Positions 24,377 to 33,758 are shown, numbered from the stretch's first letter. The stretch: 64,000 nucleotides of DNA from Microtetraspora sp. NBRC 16547 (GCF_030268965.1 NZ_BSSE01000032.1:1-64000), one strand, 5' to 3'. A program made the numbers and translations. Notes: generated by a model not told the origin, from the sequence alone.

Positions 24377-26995
24377 CTAGCGCAGGTCGTCCCACTCCTG
24401 GAGTAGGTGGGCCGTGGCCGCCGCAGGGGCCGTGAACGACCAGCGGCCCGGCGGCAGGTTCAGGGCGCAGCCCCCGTCGGCCAGCCTGGTGGTCGGCAGC
24501 TGCTCGTTGAGGCCCATGAGGAAGGTGCCGTTGACGGTCATCCCGTCCCACGCGCCGCGCACGGGCAGCACCGCGCGGGCGGTCACGCCCTCCGGGACGG
24601 CGAACGTGAACTGGACCCCGTCGGGCCCGGCCCGCCAGCCCGACTCGACGGTCCCCGACGCGCTCTCGTAGCGGGCGTGCGCCTGGCGCAGCAGCGGGAC
24701 GGGGCCGGGACGCAGCAGCAGCTCGCCGAAGCCGCCACCCGTCCCGCGCGGGTCGTCGCCCAGGCCCGCCACGTGCCGGAACAGCCAGTCGCCCACGCAG
24801 CCGTAGGCGTAGTGGTTGAAGGAGTTCATGGACGGTGTCTGCAGGCCGTGCCGGTGGTGCCAGGCGTCCCAGCGCTCCCACATGGTCGTCGCCCCGGCGC
24901 GGAGCTGGTAGCGCCAGGACGGATAGCCCTCTTGGTTGAAGATCCGGCACGCCAGGTCGTGGTGGCCGGTCTCCGACAGCACGGGCAGCAGCAGGGGGGT
25001 GCCGACGAAGCCCGTCATGAGCCGGTGCCCGTCGGCGCGGACCAGCTCGGCCAGCGCCTGCGCCGACGCGGCCCGGTCCTCGGGCGGGACCAGGTCCCAG
25101 GCGAGGGCGACGGCGTAGCCGGTCTGCGTCTCGGTGTGCAGCCTCGGCCCGCTGAGGAAGGCCCGCTGGAAGGCGCCCGACACGCGGGTGAACGCCTCGC
25201 CGTACTCCGGCGCGTGCGGCTCGCCGAGCACGTCGGCCACGTGTGCGACCAGGCGGAGGCTGCGGGCGAGGGCAGCGGTGGCGATGAGGCTCTTGGGCGT
25301 CTCGACCGTGCCGGGGGCCAGCCAGTCGCCCAGGGCCCGGCCCGGTCTGATGCCGCCCTCGGCCTGGGCCAGGCAGTAGTCGGCCCACCGCCGCATCGGG
25401 TCGTACGCGCGGCGCAGCGTGCGGTCGTCGCCGTAGCGCCGCCACAGCAGCCACGGCACCTCGACCAGCGCGTCGGACCACACGGGGGAGTCGTATCCGT
25501 ACTCGGGCAGGACCGGCGCGACATGCGGGACCGCGCCGTCGGCCCGCTGCCCGTCGATCAGCGTCGTCACCCAGCCGGACAGGAACGCCTGCGTGTGCCG
25601 CAGGAAGCTGAGCGTCGAGCCGAACACCGAGATGTCGGCCGTCCAGCCGGTCCGCTCGTCGCGCTGCGGGCAGTCGGTCGGCACGCTCACCAGGTTGCCG
25701 TCCGCCGACGCGCCGATGTTGGCGACGAGTTGCCGTACGGCGGGATCGCTCACGGTCAGCGAGCCGGTGACGGCGAGCGCGGAGGACAGCAGCACCGCCT
25801 CCAGGTCGTCTGGCGTCAGCGCGCCCGGCCAGCCGGTGACCTCCGCGTAGCGGAACCCGTGCAGGGTGAACGCGGGCTCCACGACGTGCGATCCGGGGCC
25901 GAGGACGAACTCGTCACGCTGGTCCGCGGTGCGCAGGTTGTCGGTGTAGAGCCGCCCGGTCGCGGTCAGCTCCTCCCCGTGCCGCACCACGATCCGTACG
26001 GGGCCCGGCGCGCCGACGCGCAGCCGTACGCGCCCGACGACGTTCCGCCCGAAGTCGGCCACCTGGACGCCCGGCGCGGGTTCGGTCACGGACACGGCGG
26101 GCACCGTGCCGATCACCCGCACCGGGGGAGCGGGGTCGGCCTCCACCAGGAGCTCCGAGGCGGCCGTCGTCTCGGCGGGTCCGGCCTGCCGGGAAGGGGC
26201 CTGGACGGTCTCGCCCATCACCAGGTCGGCGCGCGGGCGGCCGAGATCCCGCCGGGTCCAGGCCGCGTCCGTGGCGAACACGCGGCGGACCCCGTCGTCG
26301 TCCCGCACGAGCACCTGGGCGCTGGCGGCGGGCCGGTCGCCGTAGCGGCGCGGGCCTCCGCCGGCGATGTGACCCGCGTACCAGCCGGGAGCGAGCCACA
26401 GCTCCAGCTCGTTCTCGCCGGGTACGAGCAGCTCCGTGAGCTCCAGCAGCCGATAGCGCGTCCGGTGGCCGTAGTCGGTCCAGCCGGGGGCCAGCTCCTC
26501 CTCGCCCAGCCGTACCCCGTTGAGCAGCGCCCGGTAGACGCCCAGCGCGGTGGCGGCCAGCCAGGCGCGTCCGGGAGCGGGATGCCACGTGAACGACCCG
26601 CGCAGGCTCACCGCCGCCTGAGGGTCGCCCGCCAGCCAGGGGGCGTCCCACCCACCGCGCGCCCGCAGGCCCGTGGTGAACGCGCCGGTCGCGTACCCTT
26701 CCACACTCCACGTGTACGGCGTCAGCGGCGCCAGCCACTCACCCGGCACGTCCACGCCGTGCGATCCGGCGGGCACGGACGACCGCCACACCTCGCGCCC
26801 GTCCGAGGACACCACCACGGTGGCCTCCTTGGACAGCCGGGCGTCCCATGACAGCCGGGGCGACGGCTCGTCCACGCCCACCGGATCCGCCAGGCCGCAC
26901 GTCAGGCCCGCCCGTGAACCGGGCGGGGCCGAACGGATGAACGGCGCCTGCGCGCCTGAGACCTGCACTCCGAGCGCCCCCGAATCCCGATTCAC
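24377..26995 (-). CDS. Alpha-L-rhamnosidase, GH78 family
   Basis: The 872-residue enzyme should release terminal alpha-L-rhamnose from rhamnosides. Domains in order are an N-terminal beta domain with the Bac_rhamnosid_N region (GYTDYGHRTRY-like WTDYGHRTRYRLLELTE), the concanavalin-like segment (VADFGRNVVGRVRLRVGAPG), the six-hairpin catalytic domain and a C-terminal beta sandwich. The catalytic acid motif is DERTGW (D446, E447) in SVPTDCPQRDERTGWTADI, with the second conserved block WERWDAWHH and NHYAYGCVGDWLF. There is no signal peptide, so it acts in the cytoplasm on imported oligosaccharides. GTG 26995 overlaps the stop of the upstream serine-hydrolase gene by 4 nt, which indicates coupling. 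It is the last gene of the binding protein-permease-permease-hydrolase operon. Confidence 0.92.
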   Translation of the reverse strand: MNRDSGALGVQVSGAQAPFIRSAPPGSRAGLTCGLADPVGVDEPSPRLSWDARLSKEATVVVSSDGREVWRSSVPAGSHGVDVPGEWLAPLTPYTWSVEGYATGAFTTGLRARGGWDAPWLAGDPQAAVSLRGSFTWHPAPGRAWLAATALGVYRALLNGVRLGEEELAPGWTDYGHRTRYRLLELTELLVPGENELELWLAPGWYAGHIAGGGPRRYGDRPAASAQVLVRDDDGVRRVFATDAAWTRRDLGRPRADLVMGETVQAPSRQAGPAETTAASELLVEADPAPPVRVIGTVPAVSVTEPAPGVQVADFGRNVVGRVRLRVGAPGPVRIVVRHGEELTATGRLYTDNLRTADQRDEFVLGPGSHVVEPAFTLHGFRYAEVTGWPGALTPDDLEAVLLSSALAVTGSLTVSDPAVRQLVANIGASADGNLVSVPTDCPQRDERTGWTADISVFGSTLSFLRHTQAFLSGWVTTLIDGQRADGAVPHVAPVLPEYGYDSPVWSDALVEVPWLLWRRYGDDRTLRRAYDPMRRWADYCLAQAEGGIRPGRALGDWLAPGTVETPKSLIATAALARSLRLVAHVADVLGEPHAPEYGEAFTRVSGAFQRAFLSGPRLHTETQTGYAVALAWDLVPPEDRAASAQALAELVRADGHRLMTGFVGTPLLLPVLSETGHHDLACRIFNQEGYPSWRYQLRAGATTMWERWDAWHHRHGLQTPSMNSFNHYAYGCVGDWLFRHVAGLGDDPRGTGGGFGELLLRPGPVPLLRQAHARYESASGTVESGWRAGPDGVQFTFAVPEGVTARAVLPVRGAWDGMTVNGTFLMGLNEQLPTTRLADGGCALNLPPGRWSFTAPAAATAHLLQEWDDLR

Positions 26996-27981
26996 GCGTC
27001 GAGCCCGGTGGTGAAGGCGTTGTGCAGGCCGTCGACGTCGACGCCGTACAGGCTCGGCGCCATCACGTTGATCAGCAGCACGAAGCACGCGTCCTGCTCC
27101 GGATACATCCACCACTGGCACCCCGAGGCGCCGCCGTGCCCGTACAGCCGCCGGTCGAGCAGCCCGGGAGCCGAGTGGCGCAGGTTCCAGGTGAGGCCCC
27201 AGTCCTGCCCGGCGTTGACCGGGTCGGGCTGCAGCTTGACCAGGCCCGTCGTCTGCGGGGTCGTCATGGCGGCCAGGGTGGTCGGGTGGATCAGCTTGCG
27301 GTCGCCGCGCAGCAGCGCCCCGCCCAGCGCCAGGAGGTCCTCGGCGCGGGAGAACAGCGCCCCCGCCGGGTGGCGGAGCCGTACGAACTTGTCGAAGTCG
27401 AAGCCGGGCCCGAGCAGTTCGATGCCGTGGACCTCGGCCGCGTCGCACGCCGGGTCGAACGTGATCCGCCCGCCGCCCGGCACCAGCGTGTTCAGGTCGG
27501 AGTCGATCACGTCGGCCATGTCGCGGCCCGTGACGTCGCGGACCATCTCCGCGATCCCGGCGAAGGCCAGGTTGGAGTACTGGCTGAGCGTGCCCGCCTC
27601 GAACATCGACGGCGCGGTGACGAGGTGCTCCAGCAGGTCGTCGGGCGTGAGCGTCTGCTCGGCGATGCCGCTGGTGTGGGTGAGCAGGTGCCAGAGCGTC
27701 ACGTCGGGCCGCGCGAAGTTCGGCAGTACGTCCCGCAGCGGGCGGCGCAGCGACAGCAGCCCGCGCTCGACCTGGCGCAGGGCGGCCAGCCCCGTCAGCG
27801 GCTTGGTCACCGAGAACAGCGCGAAGTGGTCCTCGGTCCTGGTCTTTCGGCCGTCGTGCTCGCCGAATGCCTCCAGCACCTGGATCCCGTCGGAGGTGGC
27901 GGCGCCGAACACCGCGCACGGCAGCCGCCCCTCCTTGATCTCGCGCCTGACCCAGTCGAGCGCGATGTCGTGAGTTGTCAT
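26992..27981 (-). CDS. Beta-lactamase-fold serine hydrolase (class C/esterase type)
   Basis: The 329-residue protein carries the class C beta-lactamase/DD-peptidase motifs: nucleophile S57 and K60 in FSVTK, YSN in SQYSNLAFAGI, and HGG in YGHGGASGCQWW. There is no signal peptide. It starts at ATG, overlapping the permease stop (ATGA), and its own stop overlaps the rhamnosidase start. Cytoplasmic members of this family inside sugar operons are usually esterases. Removal of acyl groups from imported rhamnosides is a reasonable inference, and antibiotic resistance is unlikely. Confidence 0.85.
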   Translation of the reverse strand: MTTHDIALDWVRREIKEGRLPCAVFGAATSDGIQVLEAFGEHDGRKTRTEDHFALFSVTKPLTGLAALRQVERGLLSLRRPLRDVLPNFARPDVTLWHLLTHTSGIAEQTLTPDDLLEHLVTAPSMFEAGTLSQYSNLAFAGIAEMVRDVTGRDMADVIDSDLNTLVPGGGRITFDPACDAAEVHGIELLGPGFDFDKFVRLRHPAGALFSRAEDLLALGGALLRGDRKLIHPTTLAAMTTPQTTGLVKLQPDPVNAGQDWGLTWNLRHSAPGLLDRRLYGHGGASGCQWWMYPEQDACFVLLINVMAPSLYGVDVDGLHNAFTTGLDA

Positions 27982-28796
27982 CCTTTGAGTGCACCTTCCG
28001 TAAGGCCGGCCAGGACGCGCTTCTGCGCGACGACGTACACCGCCACGAGGGGGAGCGTGGTGAGCAGGACGTGGGCGAAGACGAGGTTCCAGTTCAGGCT
28101 CTGCAAGGTGCCGGAGGCGAACTGGAACAGGCTCAGCGGCAGCGTGGCGTTCGCGCTGCCCTGGAGCAGGAAGAGGGCGAAGAAGAAGTCGTTCCAGACG
28201 TTGATGATCAGGATCACGCCGCCGACGAACAGCACCGGCCGCAGCAGGGGCAGCAGGATGCGGACGAAGACCTGCGCGCGAGAGGCGCCGTCGATGGCGG
28301 CGGCGTCCTCCAGGTCGCGGGGGAACGCCCGGACGAATCCGGTCGCCAGGAAGATCACGACTCCCAGGCGGCAGCCGGTCATCGTCAGCACGTAGCCGAG
28401 CGAGCCGCCGTCCAGCGACAGGGCGCGCAGCAGGTAGACGGTCGGGATGATCGACGGCGGCAGCAGGATCGACAGGCCCATCACGAAGTAGGCCGCCTGC
28501 AGCCACCGCGACCGGCTGCGCCCGAACGCCCACGCCGCCGCCGCGCCGAGGAACACCACGGCCACCACGATCGGCACGGTCACCTTGAGGCTGTTGACCA
28601 GCCCCGTCAGGTAGCCGCCCCGGTCGAGCACGATGCCGTAGTTCTCGGCGATCGCCCACGTCCTGGGCAGGCCGAGGCCCAGCTCGGCGGCCTCGCCCGC
28701 GGGTTTGAACGAGTTGACGACCACGAGCCAGATGGGCACGAGCACCCACGGGATCGCGAAGAGCGTCAGCGCCGTGTACTTGAGGACCGCTCTCAT
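27978..28796 (-). CDS. Carbohydrate ABC transporter permease (MalG type)
   Basis: The 272-residue integral membrane protein has six predicted transmembrane segments and the EAA coupling loop DLEDAAAIDGASRAQVFVRILLPL cut short here at EDAAAIDGASRAQVF, followed by LPLLRP. It pairs with the preceding permease, and both starts and stops overlap by 4 nt (ATGA). With the binding protein upstream it forms a CUT1 importer. No ATPase gene is in the operon, so it most likely uses a shared MsiK-like ATPase encoded elsewhere, as is typical of actinomycete CUT1 systems. Confidence 0.9.
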   Translation of the reverse strand: MRAVLKYTALTLFAIPWVLVPIWLVVVNSFKPAGEAAELGLGLPRTWAIAENYGIVLDRGGYLTGLVNSLKVTVPIVVAVVFLGAAAAWAFGRSRSRWLQAAYFVMGLSILLPPSIIPTVYLLRALSLDGGSLGYVLTMTGCRLGVVIFLATGFVRAFPRDLEDAAAIDGASRAQVFVRILLPLLRPVLFVGGVILIINVWNDFFFALFLLQGSANATLPLSLFQFASGTLQSLNWNLVFAHVLLTTLPLVAVYVVAQKRVLAGLTEGALKG

Positions 28797-29647
28797 CCCG
28801 TCACCTCTCTGCGCCGCAGCCACCACACGAGGGGCACGGCGGTGGCGATCACCAGCAGCGTCACGGTGAACCCCAGCGCGCTGGCGGAGCCGAAGAAGCC
28901 CTGCCCCCACTGCTGGCGCATCACCACGTTCAGGGCCCGTGTGTGGTCGCCGGGCCCGCCGCCGGTGGTGGCGGCGATCACGTCGTACGCGCTGAGCGCG
29001 CCCACCAGCGTGACCGCCACGTTGAAGGTCAGCGCCGGGGCGAGCAGCGGGAACACCACCCGCCGGAACCGGGTCCACGGCCCGGCCCCGTCGACGGTCG
29101 CCGACTCCAGCAGCGACTTCGGGATGGAGTTGAGGCCCGCGATGTAGACGAGGGTGATCAGCCCGCTCCACTTCCACGCGTCGATGAACGCGACCACCAC
29201 CAGCGCGGTGGACGGTTCGCCCAGCCACGCCCACTCGATGCCGAGGAAGGAGTTGACCGCCCCTTCGGGGGCGAGCAGGCCGCGCCAGATGTATCCGGCG
29301 GCCAGCGGCGAGATGAGTGTCGGCAGGAAGAACGCCGAGCGGAAGACGGTGTTGATCCCGCTGGTCCGCTGGAGGGCCAGGGCCAGCGAGAGGCTGACCG
29401 TGTTCTGGATCGCCATGCACAGGATCGCGTACAGCACGGTCACGGTGACCGCGTTGGCCAGCAGGTCCTGGTCGATCAGCGTGCGGACGTTCTCCAGCCC
29501 GTTCCAGGTGATCTCGGCCCGGAAGCTCGTCCAGGAGGAGAACGCGAACCGGACGTTGAGCAGGAACGGGGCGACGAAGAAGACCATGACCAGCACGATC
29601 GCGGGCAGTGCCCATGGCAGCCAGGCCGCCCTGTTCCGCATCACCAT
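28793..29647 (-). CDS. Sugar ABC transporter permease (MalF type)
   Basis: The 284-residue membrane protein has the CUT1 inner-membrane pattern: an N-terminal segment (WALPAIVLVMVFFVAPFLLNVRF), an RxAFFLPTLISPLAAGYIW region and the EAA loop IPKSLLESATVDGAGPWTRFRRVVFPLL. ATG 29647 overlaps the end of the binding-protein gene, and an internal ATG two codons on is equally possible. It forms the transport channel together with the downstream permease. Context suggests the substrate is a rhamnose-containing glycoside. Confidence 0.9.
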   Translation of the reverse strand: MVMRNRAAWLPWALPAIVLVMVFFVAPFLLNVRFAFSSWTSFRAEITWNGLENVRTLIDQDLLANAVTVTVLYAILCMAIQNTVSLSLALALQRTSGINTVFRSAFFLPTLISPLAAGYIWRGLLAPEGAVNSFLGIEWAWLGEPSTALVVVAFIDAWKWSGLITLVYIAGLNSIPKSLLESATVDGAGPWTRFRRVVFPLLAPALTFNVAVTLVGALSAYDVIAATTGGGPGDHTRALNVVMRQQWGQGFFGSASALGFTVTLLVIATAVPLVWWLRRREVTG

Positions 29648-30948
29648 CCGGGCAGCCCTGCCGCCTTGGCCGCCTGCTCGACCTGGCCCTGTAGCTGGGT
29701 CGCCGCCTTCTGCGGATCCTTCTGCCCGGCGATCAGCTCGGACATGAGCTGGGCCAGCCCGCCCATGCCGGGGATGTCGGAGTTGAAGGCGATGACCGCG
29801 CCGGTGTCGTACGCCTTCTTGACGTCCTGCAGCACGGACGAGACGCCCTGCGGGTCGGGCACGTCCTTGAACACGGGGAAGGTCTTGGACGCGGTGATGT
29901 ACTCGGCGTAGGCCGGGCCGGTCATGAAGCGCACGAAGTCGAGCGCCGCCTTCTCCCGCGCCGCGTCACCGGTCTTGGGCAGGTAGAACGTGCCGATCGG
30001 GCCGGGCGCGTAGGTCACGAGCGGCTTGTCGCTCGACAGGCCGACGAAGCCGACGGACTCGTCGACGGTCTTCTGGTCGTCGCCCGCGGCCGCGAGGAGG
30101 GCGGGGAGCATGTCGGAGTGCTGGGCGACCATGGCGGCCTTGCCGGTCACGAGGGCCTTCATGGAGTCCTCGAACTTGGCGGTGACGATGTCCTTGTTGA
30201 AGCAGCCGTCGGCCTGCAGCTTGGCGTAGGCGGTCAGGCCGGCGACGAAGGGCGAGCCCGCGTCGGCCAGCGTGCTGCTGTGGCCCGCGATGGCCTTGCC
30301 GTACGCGTTGGACTGGTTGGCGCCGGCCAGGTAGAGGATGGGCAGGATCTGCACCGGCCAGATCGACCCGCCCGACTCGAAGACCGGCGTGACCCCGGCG
30401 GCCTTGAGCTTGGGGCAGGTGGCGGCGAGCTCGGCGAAGTTCGTGGGCGGGGTCAGCCCGGCCGCGGTGAAGACCTTCTTGTTGTAGTAGAGGCCGAAGA
30501 CCTGGGGGAAGCCGGTGATGGCGGCGTAGACCTTGCCGTTGACGGACCCGGCGCTCTGGTAGAGGTCGCCGGACCTGGCGATGTACGCCTCGCCGGTCAG
30601 GTCGCGCAGGTTCTCGGCCGGGTTGAGGGCGAGCAGGCCGCTCGCCGTCGCGTGGTACTCCAGGATGTCCGGGCGGTCGCCGGTGGCCCACTTGGTCTGG
30701 GTGGTGTCCTCGAAGCCGTCGGACGGGATCGACACGAGCTCGATCTTGTGGCCGGACTGCTTCTCGAACTTCTTGTACATCTCCAGCAGGGGCGCCGGGT
30801 CCGCGCTGTTGTGCCAGAGGGTCAGCTTCACCTGACCGGTCCCCTCCGGGGCGGAGGACCCGCAGCCGGAGAGGGACAGGGCGAGGACGGCGCCGATCGC
30901 CGCGCCGAGCAGACGAGATGGTGCTCTCACGCCCGTGCTCCTGTTCAT
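29641..30948 (-). CDS. Extracellular sugar-binding lipoprotein of ABC importer 1
   Basis: The 435-residue family 1 solute-binding protein has a lipoprotein signal (LLGAAIGAVLALSLSGCGSS; lipobox LSGC). Typical features follow: KLTLWHNSADPAPLLEMYKKFE, YAAITGFPQVFGLYYNKKVFTAAGL and MVAQHSDMLPALL. It captures substrate at the membrane surface for the two downstream permeases. It is the first gene of a five-gene operon that ends with the rhamnosidase. The promoter region, shared with the divergent lacI-type gene, holds two palindromic operators. Confidence 0.9.
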   Translation of the reverse strand: MNRSTGVRAPSRLLGAAIGAVLALSLSGCGSSAPEGTGQVKLTLWHNSADPAPLLEMYKKFEKQSGHKIELVSIPSDGFEDTTQTKWATGDRPDILEYHATASGLLALNPAENLRDLTGEAYIARSGDLYQSAGSVNGKVYAAITGFPQVFGLYYNKKVFTAAGLTPPTNFAELAATCPKLKAAGVTPVFESGGSIWPVQILPILYLAGANQSNAYGKAIAGHSSTLADAGSPFVAGLTAYAKLQADGCFNKDIVTAKFEDSMKALVTGKAAMVAQHSDMLPALLAAAGDDQKTVDESVGFVGLSSDKPLVTYAPGPIGTFYLPKTGDAAREKAALDFVRFMTGPAYAEYITASKTFPVFKDVPDPQGVSSVLQDVKKAYDTGAVIAFNSDIPGMGGLAQLMSELIAGQKDPQKAATQLQGQVEQAAKAAGLPGW

Positions 30949-30963
30949 GTTAGGGGGTGTTGT

Positions 30964-30977
30964 GTAGAACGTTCTCC
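30964..30977. promoter_or_regulatory. LacI-type operator, proximal to the importer operon
   Basis: GTAGAACGTTCTCC is an almost perfect 14-bp palindrome (GTAGAACGTTCTAC with one mismatch), just upstream of the binding-protein gene. A second copy lies 98 bp away, next to the divergent LacI gene. The central CpG and symmetric arms are typical of LacI-family sites. The regulator assignment is by adjacency. Confidence 0.6.
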
Positions 30978-31061
30978 ATTGTTTAGGGCACGAGAGAATC
31001 GCCCGTCAAGACGTAGACCTGAATAGCGGTGACGGGCTAACCTCACCTTTCAGAAAAGTGT

Positions 31062-31075
31062 GTAGTTCGTTCTAC
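31062..31075. promoter_or_regulatory. LacI-type operator, proximal to lacI-1
   Basis: GTAGTTCGTTCTAC repeats the outer arms of the site at 30964 (GTAG and CGTTCTAC). It lies 23 nt before the GTG of the LacI-type gene, a position suited to autorepression. Two sites could allow looping across the divergent promoter. Confidence 0.6.
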
Positions 31076-31098
31076 GAAGACTCTATGAAGGACGGCGT

Positions 31099-32109
31099 GT
31101 GACGAGCGGACGGGTGACGATCGCCGATGTGGCCAGGCGAGCCGGGGTTTCCACGGCCGCCGTGTCCAAGGTGGTGCGCGGTGCCTACGGCGTGAGCGCG
31201 GAGATGCAGGCCAAGGTGACGCAGGCCATCGACGAGCTGGGCTACCGCCCGCACGCCGCGGCCCGCGCCCTGCGCGGACGCACCTACACCCTCGGCGTCA
31301 TGCTCTCGGACACCCGCAACCCGTTCTTCCCCGACATCATCGAGGGCGTCACCGGCCGGCTGGGCGACACCGAGTACCAGGTGCTGCTCGGACCCGGCGG
31401 GATCGAGCCCAAGACGCAGGCCAGGATGACCGACGCCATGATCGACCGGAGCATGGACGGGCTCATCCTGATCTCGCCGGTCATGACGGACGCCGAACTC
31501 GCCGCCATCGCGACGGCCATCCCGGTCGTCGTGGTGGGCCGGCACGGCGGCGCCGCGGCCTACGACTCGGTCGTCGACGACGACGTGATGGGGGCGGGGC
31601 TCGTGGTCGACCACCTGGTCGGGCTCGGGCACACCCGGATCGCGCACATCACCCACCTGGAGCGGGCCCGCGCCCAGGGACTGCCGCACACGGTGCGCGC
31701 CGAAGGCTACCGCCAGGCGATGCGCGCCCACGGACTCGCTGATGACGTGCTGGCCACCTCCTTCACCGAGGAGGGCGGCTTCGAGGGCGCGCGGGAACTG
31801 CTCGCGCGCGACGACCGGCCCACCGCGATCTTCGCCGGGGCCGACATCGCGGCGCTCGGCGTGCTGCGCGCCGCCGACGAGGCGGGCCTGTCGGTGCCGG
31901 AGGACCTCTCCGTCGCCGGATACGACAACATCGGCATCGCCTCGCTCAAGCGCATCTCGCTCACCAGCGTCGACCAGGACGGGCACGTGATCGGGGCGAC
32001 CGCCGCGCGCCTGCTCGTCGAACGCATCGAGGGACGCTCACGATCGGTGACGTCGTCGGTGTCGCCCACGCTGATCGTCCGCGGAACCACCGGACCGCCT
32101 CGCGTCTGA
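31099..32109 (+). CDS. LacI-family transcriptional regulator 1
   Basis: The 336-residue regulator has an N-terminal LacI HTH (TIADVARRAGVSTAAVSKVV, residues 7-26), the hinge helix HAAARALRG and a periplasmic-binding-like sensor domain (TLGVMLSDTRNPFFPDIIEGV, GLGHTRIAHI, FAGADIAALGVL, SVAGYDNIGIASL). It diverges from ABC importer 1, and palindromes in the shared promoter are its likely targets. The effector is expected to be the imported sugar or a breakdown product. Confidence 0.9.
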   Translation: MTSGRVTIADVARRAGVSTAAVSKVVRGAYGVSAEMQAKVTQAIDELGYRPHAAARALRGRTYTLGVMLSDTRNPFFPDIIEGVTGRLGDTEYQVLLGPGGIEPKTQARMTDAMIDRSMDGLILISPVMTDAELAAIATAIPVVVVGRHGGAAAYDSVVDDDVMGAGLVVDHLVGLGHTRIAHITHLERARAQGLPHTVRAEGYRQAMRAHGLADDVLATSFTEEGGFEGARELLARDDRPTAIFAGADIAALGVLRAADEAGLSVPEDLSVAGYDNIGIASLKRISLTSVDQDGHVIGATAARLLVERIEGRSRSVTSSVSPTLIVRGTTGPPRV

Positions 32110-32148
32110 GAACCAACCGCACGTCGGGGGACTGTCGCGGACCACACA

Positions 32149-32160
32149 TTAAAACGATTC
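32149..32160. promoter_or_regulatory. TTAAAACG box upstream of the secreted M28-like gene
   Basis: TTAAAACGATTC lies 18 nt before the GTG of the secreted M28-like protein. Its left half is identical to the boxes near 45383 and 45544 beside lacI-2 and the rhamnose operon, while its right half is degenerate. It suggests control of this operon by LacI regulator 2. Confidence 0.5.
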
Positions 32161-32177
32161 GATGGAAGGACCCCCGC

Positions 32178-33758
32178 GTGAGACGACTCGCTCTCCTCGC
32201 CCTTCTCCTCCCGCTGGTCGCGCCCGCGCAACCGGCCTTCGCCCAGGCGGCCGCGCCGGCCTGCCCGGTCAGGGTCGACCCCGCCGCGTTCGCCTCCGAG
32301 GCCCGCCTGAGCACCCTGGCCCAGCAGCAGAAGGCGTTCGGCCCCAGGCCGACCGGCTCCACCGCGCACGCCGACTACGTCGACTGGCTGGAGGACGAGA
32401 TGGCGGCCATCCCCGGCCTCCAGTTCTCCTCCCTGCCTTACGCCATCGACCGCTGGGACAGCCTCGGCACCGGCCTGACCGTCGGCGGTACGGCCGTGCA
32501 GGTCGCGGCCCCCGTGCCGTTCTCCTCCTCCACCGGCGCGGGCGGCGTCTCGGCGCCGCTCGTCCACCTGGCCGCAGGGACGAACATCACCGCGGCCAAC
32601 GCCGCCGGGAAGATCGTCGTCAGGGACCTGCCGTGGACCAGCGTGCCCAACCTGCTGTTCTATCCGCTCGGCCTCGGCTACTCCATGTACGACCCGGCCA
32701 ACACGATCAATCTGCTCGGCTCGGAGTCGATGGAGGCCCCGGCCGCGGCCGACGCCGACCTCAAGGCGGCCGCCGCCGCGGGTGCGGTGGGCGTGATCGA
32801 GGTCAGCCAGCTCCCGCATGCCCAGATCCAGGGCATGTACGCGCCCTACGAGGGCCTGCCGTACGGCGTGCCAGGCGCGTACGTCGGCGCCGACCAGGGC
32901 AAGCAGATCAAGGACGCGCTGGCCGCCGGGAAGCCGGTCCAGGCCGCGCTGACCGTGAACGCCGCCTGGACGCCGACGACGACCCGCACCCTGCTCGCGA
33001 CGCTTCCCGGCGGGAGCGCCCAGAAGATCGTCGTGGAGAGCCACACCGACGGCATGAGCCCGGTGTGGGACAACGGCCCACTCACCATGATCGAGATGGC
33101 CCGCTACCTGTCGTCGCTACCGGTGGAGTGCCGTCCGCGCACCGTCCAGTTCGCGTTCGTGACCGGCCACCTCTACCAGCACCTGACCGGCCCCAACGTC
33201 CGCGAGGGCGGCGCGGGTCAGCTCGCCGCCCAGCTCGACGCCGAGTACGACCAGGGCGGGGTCTCCTCCGTCGTCGTGCTTGAGCACCTCGGCGCCAAGC
33301 GCTACAACGCGGTCGCCAGGCCGAACGGCCTGCCCGGCAAGCAGCTCGTCGCCGACCCCACCCTCACCGAACTGCTGATGGTCCCCGTCAGCGAGAGCAC
33401 GCCGCTGCGCGAACTGGTCAAGGGCCACATCCAGTACCGGGACGTGAAGCGCACCGCGATCCTCAAGGGCCTGTCGGCCGCCGACCTCGCCACGGTTCCG
33501 CACCACTGCGGCTTCGGTGGCGAGGGCACGCCGTACAACCAGCACCTGCTGCCCGTCATCTCGCCCATCGCCGCGCCCAAGACGCTGTTCTCGCCGCAGT
33601 TCGGCACCGAGGCGATCGACCTGCCGATGATGCGCAAGGCATCGCTCGCCTTCACCGACGTCGTGCTCGGCCTCGGCCCGATGGCCCAGTCGGACGTCGC
33701 CGGCGACGTGACCTTCATGCGCCAGCAGCGCGCCTCCGGCACGCCGGGGTGCGCGTGA
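32178..33758 (+). CDS. Secreted M28-like metallohydrolase with altered active site
   Basis: The 526-residue product has a signal peptide (VRRLALLALLLPLVAPAQPAFAQA) and GGAAGGA as binding site. An inserted PA-like domain spans roughly residues 80-260. The M28 metal motif follows: H289-T-D291 in VVESHTDGMSP, then D of VWDNGPL. Where M28 peptidases have the catalytic Glu-Glu pair, this protein has FVTGH (G330-H331). The next ligand region is VVLEH (E369-H370). A paralogue in the second half of the locus shares these changes. It overlaps the downstream glycosidase-like gene by 4 nt (GTGA). The metal fold is expected, but peptidase activity is uncertain. Confidence 0.72.
   Translation: MRRLALLALLLPLVAPAQPAFAQAAAPACPVRVDPAAFASEARLSTLAQQQKAFGPRPTGSTAHADYVDWLEDEMAAIPGLQFSSLPYAIDRWDSLGTGLTVGGTAVQVAAPVPFSSSTGAGGVSAPLVHLAAGTNITAANAAGKIVVRDLPWTSVPNLLFYPLGLGYSMYDPANTINLLGSESMEAPAAADADLKAAAAAGAVGVIEVSQLPHAQIQGMYAPYEGLPYGVPGAYVGADQGKQIKDALAAGKPVQAALTVNAAWTPTTTRTLLATLPGGSAQKIVVESHTDGMSPVWDNGPLTMIEMARYLSSLPVECRPRTVQFAFVTGHLYQHLTGPNVREGGAGQLAAQLDAEYDQGGVSSVVVLEHLGAKRYNAVARPNGLPGKQLVADPTLTELLMVPVSESTPLRELVKGHIQYRDVKRTAILKGLSAADLATVPHHCGFGGEGTPYNQHLLPVISPIAAPKTLFSPQFGTEAIDLPMMRKASLAFTDVVLGLGPMAQSDVAGDVTFMRQQRASGTPGCA

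Noticed and set aside
24407-26851. An 814-codon plus-strand open frame opposite the rhamnosidase
   Set aside because: Its composition is dominated by Arg, Gly, Ala, His and Gln with no motif, while the minus strand encodes a complete GH78 enzyme.
26992-27981. Beta-lactamase as an antibiotic resistance gene
   Set aside because: It has no signal peptide and lies inside a coupled sugar import-rhamnosidase operon, so an esterase-type serine hydrolase is more likely.
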